Shown: piece after piece, positions 57,809-64,000 of the stretch
How the letters are laid out: the number at the start of each line of letters is the position of its first letter
How positions within the stretch are numbered: position 1 is the first letter of the stretch
Origin: Polystyrenella longa
GTDB lineage: Bacteria; Planctomycetota; Planctomycetia; Planctomycetales; Planctomycetaceae
Assembly: GCF_007750395.1 (NCBI RefSeq)
Contig: NZ_CP036281.1
Coordinates: 223,211-287,210, forward strand
DNA: 64,000 nt
Direction of reading: 5' to 3'
Position numbers and translations under genes: made by a program
Notes under the pieces: generated by a model
What the model saw: the letters and a program-made list of their open reading frames with translations, nothing else
Told to the model about the DNA's origin: nothing
The model's database searches: none

Positions 57809-59425
57809 ATGTTGCTCGGAAAACGCGTCTTTATTCGACGGAACTCACTGAAATCACCTGTAACAAAACTACTGTTAACTGTTTCACTAACTCTGATTTT
57901 CCTGGCGGCCCTGGCACCCGGAATAATGGTTGCAGCGGAACCAATCGAACTGGAAAACCGCAGAGAGCTGTTTATCGACGACTTTCTGATCGGAGAGTTG
58001 AAAGGGACCGCAGAGCAGGAGCTTCATCAGCCAGAAATCCAGGAGATTGTCCTCAAGCACGACGCTCCCTGGGAAGGGTCTGGCAGCGGATACCACAGTA
58101 TCTTCAAAGATGGCGACATCTACCGAATGTATTACAAAGCGTGGCACCTGGAGGTAACCGACAAAGGACTGAATACCGGTAAGCATCCACTTTACTGCTG
58201 TTATGCCGAAAGCCGTGACGGGATTCACTGGGAAAAACCGAATTTGGGCATCTGCGAATTCAACGGTTCTAAAGAGAACAACATTATTCTGTACCCGGGA
58301 CAGTTTCCCGAAGTGAATGCGGATCCGGGTCACCCCGCCATTTTCAAAGATACCAATCCCGATTGTCCTCCGGAGTCTCGATACAAGGCGATCATTCGCT
58401 CCAGCAAACCGCATGGGTTGCTCGCGTTTCATTCTGCGGATGGGATTCATTTTGAACCGATGCAAAATGAACCTGTAATTACGGAGGGAGCCTTCGACTC
58501 GCAGAACCTGGCTTTCTGGGATACGGAGGCGAATGTTTATCGTGCCTACTGGCGTGTTTTTACTGGCGGTGTCACAGACGGAGATAACTGGAAACCTTCC
58601 GGCGATCGCGCGATTCGCACCGCCACTTCGAAAGATTTTCTGAACTGGGGGCCTTTCGAAGATCTTACCTATGAAGATTCACCCAGCGAAGAACTTTATA
58701 CCAATCAGATTAAACCTTACGACCGGGCCCCTCATTTGTTGCTTGGTTTCCCCGCACGCTATGTCGAGCGGGGATGGTCGCCCGCGATGGAACAACTTCC
58801 CGAGACGGAGCAGCGCCACTTACGATCGAAATCGTCGGATCGTTATGGCATGGCCCTTTCGGAAGGGCTGCTTATGGCCAGTCGAAACGGAACCCATTTC
58901 AAACGTTGGAACGAAGCCTTCCTGCCCCCCGGTCGAGAACGCAAGGGGACCTGGCAATACGGTCACCAGTATATTGGTTGGCATCTGGTCGAAACGAAGT
59001 CGACCGTCGATGACTCGTTGAGCGAACTCTCGCTGTATTCGACAGAAAGCTATTGGACGGAACCGGGCAGTGAAGTGCGTCGTTACTCGCTGCGACCAGA
59101 CGGGTTTGTCTCGATCTCAGCAGACAGAGAAGGGGGCGAACTGCTGACGCCGCCGATTACGTTTACGGGGACTGAGCTTTCACTGAATCTGGCGACCAGT
59201 GCCGTTGGTAGCGTTCAGGTCGAAATGCAGGATGCCAATGGAAAGCCGCTGTCCGGATTCTCGCTTCAGGAATGTGACGTGCTCTTTGGTGACAGTATCG
59301 ACAAAACGGTGAGCTGGAAGGGCAGCAGCGATCTAGGGACGCTTTCCAGCCAGCCCGTTCGACTCCGATTTGTGATGAACGATGCCGATCTGTACTCCCT
59401 GCACTTTCGGAAATCCGACAAGTAA
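57809..59425 (+). CDS. Secreted five-bladed-propeller glycosidase-like protein, copy 2
   Basis: About 538 residues, paralogous to the protein at 53992. The N-terminal LLLTVSLTLIFLAALAPGIM then VAAEP is a signal peptide with an unusually long basic lead. Shared blade motifs include RRELFIDDFLIG, YRMYYKAWH, AESRDGIHWEKPNLG, SRYKAIIRS, HSADGIHFEPM, FDSQNLAFWD and YRAYWR. The middle has an extra segment (about 300-360) compared with copy 1. TTG at 57788 opens the frame, but GAGGA nine bases before ATG 57809 favours the latter. The gene is divergent from the Crp-type regulator, which may control it. Catalytic residues cannot be assigned safely. Confidence 0.85.
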   Translation: MLLGKRVFIRRNSLKSPVTKLLLTVSLTLIFLAALAPGIMVAAEPIELENRRELFIDDFLIGELKGTAEQELHQPEIQEIVLKHDAPWEGSGSGYHSIFKDGDIYRMYYKAWHLEVTDKGLNTGKHPLYCCYAESRDGIHWEKPNLGICEFNGSKENNIILYPGQFPEVNADPGHPAIFKDTNPDCPPESRYKAIIRSSKPHGLLAFHSADGIHFEPMQNEPVITEGAFDSQNLAFWDTEANVYRAYWRVFTGGVTDGDNWKPSGDRAIRTATSKDFLNWGPFEDLTYEDSPSEELYTNQIKPYDRAPHLLLGFPARYVERGWSPAMEQLPETEQRHLRSKSSDRYGMALSEGLLMASRNGTHFKRWNEAFLPPGRERKGTWQYGHQYIGWHLVETKSTVDDSLSELSLYSTESYWTEPGSEVRRYSLRPDGFVSISADREGGELLTPPITFTGTELSLNLATSAVGSVQVEMQDANGKPLSGFSLQECDVLFGDSIDKTVSWKGSSDLGTLSSQPVRLRFVMNDADLYSLHFRKSDK

Positions 59426-60032
59426 AGAGATTCCATGTCTGGGCTGCTCCGTACCTAAAGAACGCTGCGGAGTGGCTGAAAACCAGGTTTCGTGTTGAAG
59501 AATTCGGCTGGAACGTGGCGAATGTTCAGGCAGAGATTCACTGATTCAATGCAGAAAATGAACGATATTTGCAAGTTGGTTCAGGAAAGCCAAATTCGGA
59601 AAATCAATAGTAGGATTTACCCTCTAGGGTGAGTACACTAAAGGCGTTACATGGGTAAAAGGACAGTTGTTAATTATCTTAATTGATCGGCTCCCTTTCC
59701 AAACGACGTGGTGATGAGTCACTTGCGTTCCAGTTCTCATGTTCGCCCATTCTGTCCTGCAGTTCGGGTGAAAATAGCGAGTACAGCAGTTGGTTTTCAT
59801 GGAGGACATGGAACGGAACCACTGCTACGATTCGGTAGCAGATCGAGGGATCTCTCTTCTGCAATTACTCGATTCTATGTTTGAGCCACGCGCAGGCTCC
59901 GCGTTCCACCTTCGTGTCTCCTCCAATTAGCTCCCTGCCGACGGTTGCCTGCCGTCTCTCCTTCCAGACCATTGCCATGGTCGAATTGCAGGCTCCCCGG
60001 TCGATCAGTTTGAACCCACTGTGGTATTGATG
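59426..60032. other. Intergenic region without recognised gene
   Basis: About 600 bp. Two or three minus-strand frames of 60-80 codons have no domain or ribosome-binding site. A small ACCCT-CT-AGGGT palindrome lies at about 59619-59630. The promoter of the O-antigen-ligase-like gene should be here. Confidence 0.4.
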
Positions 60033-60053
60033 GGCTGGAACCTGTTTCCAGCC
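60033..60053 (+). promoter_or_regulatory. Hairpin abutting the ribosome-binding site of the O-antigen-ligase-like gene
   Basis: GGCTGGAA (60033-60040) pairs with TTCCAGCC (60046-60053) around a CCTGT loop. The next bases, GGAA at 60054-60057, are the likely Shine-Dalgarno of the ATG at 60064. The position suggests an effect on translation or mRNA stability. Confidence 0.55.
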
Positions 60054-60063
60054 GGAATGACTT

Positions 60064-61506
60064 ATGTCCCTCACTCAGAATTATGAACTCCGGCATACGG
60101 CTCCCACGCAAGATTACGCTGCGGCGAGATCGACACGTGTTGGCTTTGAGTTTCTCATGTTACTCGGCCCATGCATGCTATTCGGTGCGATTCCGTTCCA
60201 ATGGAGCGCAGGAATTCCGGTCGGCGACTTTAGTGTCTCACCATTTCACGTGGCTGCTCTGTACTGTTTTATTGTCTTCCTGGCAGACTTAAGGCATGTG
60301 CAGGCCCTGATGATGATCGTCAAGCAAACGCTGTTAACTCAATTGAGTATCGTGGGGTATCTGTTCATTCTCGCTCTGTCAATCATGTGGTCCCCCAACG
60401 AGATCGTAGGAATTGCCATTACAGTTAAGTATGTATTGATATATATGCTTTCATTGACGGTGGCCGCCATCATCAAAACCAGAAGACAGCAATTTACGAT
60501 TTCCATGGCTTATGTGGCGATTCCGCTATCCATTCTCTGCTTCTTTTTGAATGCCTGTTTCGTATTTCATCTGGAAGGACAAAACTTCCCACTCGAAGTA
60601 TTCGAAGGACTTAAGACGGGAAGCTTGGATCACCTGTTGCATCATGTGGTGAATCCGTTATTGATGCAGACGGAAAGTGTGGAAGCCGCCGAGATCAATA
60701 ACATCAAACTTGTCGCGAAGAATTCGTTCGCCGCCGGTTTGTTTACCCTCTTTTGTGTTGCGCGAATGGCGCCTAAAATTCGCACCAAATCAACAATCTA
60801 TCGGATGTTGCGAATCGGTCGATTTCTGCTGTTGCTGTTTTTCCTGGCGTCTATACTGCTATTGGGATCAAGAATGGCGTTGGCCGCGGCTGTTTTCTGT
60901 CTGGTGACGGAGTCGATTGTCGATTCCTCCCGCGGATTCAAAGGGGTGATGCGAGTCGCCTTTACGCTGGCCCTTGTCTGCACTCTTATTACGGTGGCGA
61001 TTCTTTCATCGGATGATAATCGACTCGTCTCTGGAGTGAACGAAATTAGTATCGGTCGCTTTGAGCAGATCGGTAGTGATTCCCGCTGGAACAACTATAA
61101 AATGGCGGTTTACGAGTCCCAGGATGACATCATGTATGGCAAGGGAGTCGGTGCCTATCTGCCCGACCGAAAACGAGTCCACAACAATTTCCTGGGGGGA
61201 GCTTATGAGGCCGGACTGTTCGGTTTTCTAACCATCACCGCCATTTACGTGCTACTCTGGTTCGATGCGTTACGCTCTCTGATGATCCGTATGAGGATTC
61301 ACCGCAGGCTGGCTAACGCCGAACTCTGGTCGCTGCTGGTCTTGATCATGCCGCTGGCTCACTGCTTGATTGCGGGTGACAGTGGACGCTTCACGAACGC
61401 AGAGTGGTTGTGTATCGCCCTCTTCTGGGCCTTCCATCTGGATTACAAAGCCGATCCTGGTCCCAGCGAGAATGAACTGGTCAATCGAATTGCTAAACCT
61501 GCTTAA
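60064..61506 (+). CDS. O-antigen ligase/polymerase-like (Wzy/WaaL) membrane protein
   Basis: 480 residues with about 10-12 hydrophobic helices. A long polar loop before the last helices contains SDSRWNNYKMAVYESQDDIM then GKGVGAYLPDRKRVHNNFL, which matches the Wzy_C pattern: a conserved R-W-x-x-Y followed by G-x-G and a late H-N motif, characteristic of O-antigen ligases and related polymerases. The enzyme would join or extend a surface polysaccharide on the outer face of the inner membrane. No glycosyltransferase genes are nearby. It converges closely with glnA (stops 6 bp apart). Confidence 0.85.
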   Translation: MSLTQNYELRHTAPTQDYAAARSTRVGFEFLMLLGPCMLFGAIPFQWSAGIPVGDFSVSPFHVAALYCFIVFLADLRHVQALMMIVKQTLLTQLSIVGYLFILALSIMWSPNEIVGIAITVKYVLIYMLSLTVAAIIKTRRQQFTISMAYVAIPLSILCFFLNACFVFHLEGQNFPLEVFEGLKTGSLDHLLHHVVNPLLMQTESVEAAEINNIKLVAKNSFAAGLFTLFCVARMAPKIRTKSTIYRMLRIGRFLLLLFFLASILLLGSRMALAAAVFCLVTESIVDSSRGFKGVMRVAFTLALVCTLITVAILSSDDNRLVSGVNEISIGRFEQIGSDSRWNNYKMAVYESQDDIMYGKGVGAYLPDRKRVHNNFLGGAYEAGLFGFLTITAIYVLLWFDALRSLMIRMRIHRRLANAELWSLLVLIMPLAHCLIAGDSGRFTNAEWLCIALFWAFHLDYKADPGPSENELVNRIAKPA

Positions 61507-61512
61507 CGTAAT

Positions 61513-62940
61513 TTAGATATCGTAATAAGCAGTGAATTCCCATGGGTGCGGTCGCTGGCGAAGAGCTTCAATTTCTCGAGTACTCTTGTACCAGATCCAG
61601 GTATCGATGACGTCTTCCGTAAAGACATCTCCCTTCAGCAGGAACGCATGGTCTTCCCGTAGCGCTTCCAAGGAAGCATTTAATGAACGGGGAACTTTGG
61701 CGACGGTATCGAGTTCCTCTGCGGCCAGATCGTAGATGTCTTTATCGAGAGGTGCCCCCGGATCGATTTTGTTTTGTATGCCATCCAATGCTGCCATCAG
61801 AACCGCCGACATTGCGAGATATGGATTGGCGGATGGGTCGGGACAACGGAACTCGAATCGTTTGTTGTTTGGATTCGGGCTATGCACCGGAATTCGGATG
61901 GCGGCAGACCGATTACGATAGCTGTAAGTCAGATTGATAGGCGCTTCGAATCCGGGGATCAATCGTTTGTAGCTGTTGGTGGTCGGACAACAAAACGCGA
62001 GGAGGGCTGGAGCATGTTTCAGAATACCGCCCATCGCGTAAACCGCCATGTCGGAAAGTCCACCGTAGCCGGAGCCAGCGAACAGGGACTCCCCTTCTTT
62101 CCACAGTGAAAGATGCAGGTGCAGACCCGAGCCATTGTCGTTCCATAATGGTTTGGGCATGAAGGTCGCCGTCTTTCCATGTTGAACGGCGACGTTCTTG
62201 GCGATGTATTTGTATTTCAGAATGTTGTCCGCGGTCTCCAGTAGCGGACGGTATTTCATATCGATTTCGCATTGCCCGGCAGTCGCCACTTCATGATGCT
62301 GCGCTTCAACGTCGACACCGCACTCCATCAATATCAGCATGATCTCCGTTCGAAGATCCTGCAGCGTGTCCGCAGGAGGGACAGGAAAATAACCTTCCTT
62401 ATACCGAATTCGATACCCGGCATTAGGAACGGATTCTGCCTTGCCCCGGTTCCATTGGCCTTCCACGCTGTCGACATGGTAGTAGGATTCATGTTCGTTC
62501 TGATCAAACCGCACGCTGTCAAAGACAAAAAACTCGGCTTCCGGGCCAAAGTTCGCCGTGTCCGCAAGGCCGGTCGACTGCATGTACTTTTCGGCTTTGC
62601 GGGCGACGTTTCGTGGATCTTTGTCGTAGTCTTCGCGTGTGATGGGATCCTGAATATTACAGAACAGGCAGAGCGTTCGATTCATAAACGGGTCGACAAA
62701 CGCGGTTCCCGCTTCCGGAACGACTAGCATGTCGCTCTCATTAATTGCCTGCCAGCCATACATCGACGAACCATCGAATCCGAAGCCAACCTCGAAGCTC
62801 TCTTCCGTCAAAGCTTTGACCGGAATCGTAAAATGCTTCTGCGTACCGGGAAAGTCCATGAAACGGAGGTCAACGGCGCGGATTTCCCGCTCGCGACAAA
62901 GGGCGAGTACTTCTTTTGGTGTCATCATCGTCATATCCAC
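61513..62940 (-). CDS. glnA: Glutamine synthetase, type I
   Basis: 475 residues, standard GSI length. Visible signatures are GFGFDGSSMYGW, the ATP-binding QHGKTATFMPKPLWNDNGSG, metal-site GPEAEFFVFD and AQHHEVATAGQCEID, and the glutamate-binding RNRSAAIRIP. DKDIYDLAAEELD retains the Tyr that GlnE adenylylates in GSI-beta enzymes. It condenses glutamate and ammonia with ATP to make glutamine. The start is GTG 62940 or ATG 62934 in the same frame; neither has a strong ribosome-binding site. No PII or NtrC gene is nearby. Confidence 0.97.
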   Translation of the reverse strand: MDMTMMTPKEVLALCREREIRAVDLRFMDFPGTQKHFTIPVKALTEESFEVGFGFDGSSMYGWQAINESDMLVVPEAGTAFVDPFMNRTLCLFCNIQDPITREDYDKDPRNVARKAEKYMQSTGLADTANFGPEAEFFVFDSVRFDQNEHESYYHVDSVEGQWNRGKAESVPNAGYRIRYKEGYFPVPPADTLQDLRTEIMLILMECGVDVEAQHHEVATAGQCEIDMKYRPLLETADNILKYKYIAKNVAVQHGKTATFMPKPLWNDNGSGLHLHLSLWKEGESLFAGSGYGGLSDMAVYAMGGILKHAPALLAFCCPTTNSYKRLIPGFEAPINLTYSYRNRSAAIRIPVHSPNPNNKRFEFRCPDPSANPYLAMSAVLMAALDGIQNKIDPGAPLDKDIYDLAAEELDTVAKVPRSLNASLEALREDHAFLLKGDVFTEDVIDTWIWYKSTREIEALRQRPHPWEFTAYYDI

Positions 62941-63275
62941 AAATAGCTGAAATCAGCTTCTTCAGTTGTCTGCTGAATGACGGTCCGGTTAACATGGAGC
63001 CGGTTTCCGATTCAGCGTGTGGCTGTAATAAAGCAATTGTTATACCGAATATATCAATTCAAAGACATGGGTGCTTAAATCGTGTGCATCTCTAAGGTGA
63101 TTCTGCGTGGTCTACCTAGAGGCAGCGTACTATCACATTGTTCTGCAATAAGTTAAGCGAATCTTTTGCCTGCTGTCCGTTTAGTCCATGATAGCTCGGC
63201 TCCATCAATTCTGTCATTGCTAAAGCGAATCACTCCTGAAAACTGCTTAAAAAATATGCAGGCCCTGTCCGTTCT
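62941..63275. other. Divergent intergenic region, glnA / LigD-phosphoesterase-like gene
   Basis: 335 bp that should hold the glnA promoter. It is AT-rich around 63030-63060. I see no NtrC-type site, glutamine riboswitch, hairpin or gene. Confidence 0.4.
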
Positions 63276-63665
63276 ATGAATCGACGTTTCACTATCCTGA
63301 TTCACGACTTCCCCTTTCTGCACTGGGATTTGCTGGTGGAGGATGGGGAGACATTGCGTACCTGGCGATTGCACGAGGAACCGGATCAATCGCTGAAAAT
63401 CGTCTGCGAGCCTCTGCCCGACCATCGCCTGATCTATCTCGACTATGAAGGTCCAGTGAGTCGAGATCGAGGCAACGTACAGCAATGGACTACCGGTCGG
63501 TGCGAACTGAGCGTACCCGCTGAGGGACGTATTGAGTTGGAATTGAGCAGTCCCCGCCTGACAGGGAAAATGTCGATTCGCCAGGAGAACGACGGCCGTT
63601 GGTGCTGTTATCCACCCGGAGCCGAATTGCCACCCGCTTCCGCTGAGGGGGCCGCCTCGGATTGA
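63276..63665 (+). CDS. LigD-type 3'-phosphoesterase-like domain protein
   Basis: 129 residues. The segment ILIHDFPFLHWDLLVEDGET then LRTWRL resembles the phosphoesterase (PE) domain of bacterial NHEJ ligase D, including the HWDL motif with the catalytic histidine and aspartate, and a late GRWCCYPPG strand. The PE domain trims 3' ends during end joining; stand-alone versions of this size are known in planctomycetes and others. Not all PE residues are visible, so activity is uncertain. The tail of the gene overlaps the next, convergent gene by 58 bp. No other NHEJ genes are in the window. Confidence 0.72.
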   Translation: MNRRFTILIHDFPFLHWDLLVEDGETLRTWRLHEEPDQSLKIVCEPLPDHRLIYLDYEGPVSRDRGNVQQWTTGRCELSVPAEGRIELELSSPRLTGKMSIRQENDGRWCCYPPGAELPPASAEGAASD

Positions 63666-64000
63666 ATGCGGTCGTCTTCCGAAGGAGAAGCGGCAGCCGG
63701 AATGTCGTCAGACTGGAAAGAGCGACTCCCTTTGATTTGCAATTGGCCCTCTTCAATACTTACCTCGTCGAGTTGCCAATTAAGTTCGGCCAGCTGGTCA
63801 AGCCGAACGGTGAGCAACGTTCCCGACTCCTCGTCGTTTTCACTCCATTCAATTCCGACGGGCAGTTCGTTCTGCTGGTGGCTTAACGTTTCTTCAATGA
63901 TCTGCTGCCATGAGAAGGGGAGCAAGCCTGTCGTGATTTCCTCGATCCGAATCTGCACTTCGTCTTTCTGGACCGAGACCACCTTCAAAGGCGCGGTGAC
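63608..64000 (-). CDS. Hypothetical protein, C-terminal part (runs off the right edge)
   Basis: At least 130 residues; the frame stays open to the right edge, so the start lies beyond the window. The visible part alternates beta strands and ends in a Pro/Ala/Ser/Glu-rich tail (PAAASPSEDDRIQ). I recognise no family. It overlaps the LigD-like gene tail-to-tail by 58 bp; both ends look plausible as disordered tails. Confidence 0.5.
   Translation of the reverse strand, partial: VTAPLKVVSVQKDEVQIRIEEITTGLLPFSWQQIIEETLSHQQNELPVGIEWSENDEESGTLLTVRLDQLAELNWQLDEVSIEEGQLQIKGSRSFQSDDIPAAASPSEDDRIQSEAAPSAEAGGNSAPGG

Noticed and set aside
59624-60111. Short minus-strand frames before the O-antigen-ligase-like gene
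   Set aside because: 60-80 codons, no ribosome-binding sites or domains, and one overlaps the real gene start.

Overview
The window looks like a piece of chromosome from a planctomycete, probably close to the Gimesia/Rubinisphaera group (the genus is inference). Marker families include two DUF1559-type proteins, a PVC-type CxxCH cytochrome with a propeller and HEAT repeats, a DUF1080-ThuA fusion, secreted five-bladed-propeller glycosidase-like proteins, and a MoxR/DUF58/BatA/VWA cluster with very large membrane-anchored proteins. Base composition is moderate throughout. I saw no rRNA, tRNA, CRISPR array, prophage or intact insertion sequence.

Layout. 1-8.5 kb: the end of a SpoIIE-type phosphatase, a DinG-family helicase, a giant FHA/coiled-coil membrane protein and a VanZ-like protein. 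8.6-13.7 kb: glucose-6-phosphate isomerase, a UPF0173 hydrolase with a strong terminator, and two tandem DUF1559 lipoproteins. 13.8-27.7 kb, minus strand: a probable envelope-surveillance cluster running nrdR, a squalene-cyclase-repeat protein, MoxR ATPase, DUF58, BatA-like VWA, a second VWA protein and a 1458-residue coiled-coil membrane protein. 28.4-30.8 kb: a two-component pair made of an HTH-receiver fusion and a receiver-PAS-histidine kinase. 30.8-39.3 kb: YqgE/AlgH, a membrane LRR protein, small hypotheticals, the cytochrome and the DUF1080-ThuA protein. 39.8-46.8 kb: a TolC-like outer-membrane factor, class III aminotransferase, Gfo/Idh/MocA oxidoreductase, sugar-phosphate isomerase and Trm112-like protein. 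47.1-53.6 kb: an exported-looking methyltransferase, a CPBP protease, a Clp_N-ThiE fusion and ClpC. 54-64 kb: two secreted propeller paralogues flanking an AI-2E-type permease and a Crp/Fnr regulator, then an O-antigen-ligase-like protein, type I glutamine synthetase, a LigD-phosphoesterase-like protein and a truncated hypothetical.

The most interesting point is at 48.9-53.6 kb. Thiamine-phosphate synthase carries two N-terminal repeats that resemble the substrate/adaptor-binding domain of ClpC, and the gene is divergent from clpC itself. The shared intergenic region has a TATAAT box, hairpins and a two-codon ORF behind a strong Shine-Dalgarno. The second highlight is a family of intergenic hairpin repeats: two copies differ by four compensatory base-pair changes and a third, degenerate copy lies inverted beside one of them. 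These non-coding structures were found by eye and need computational confirmation.
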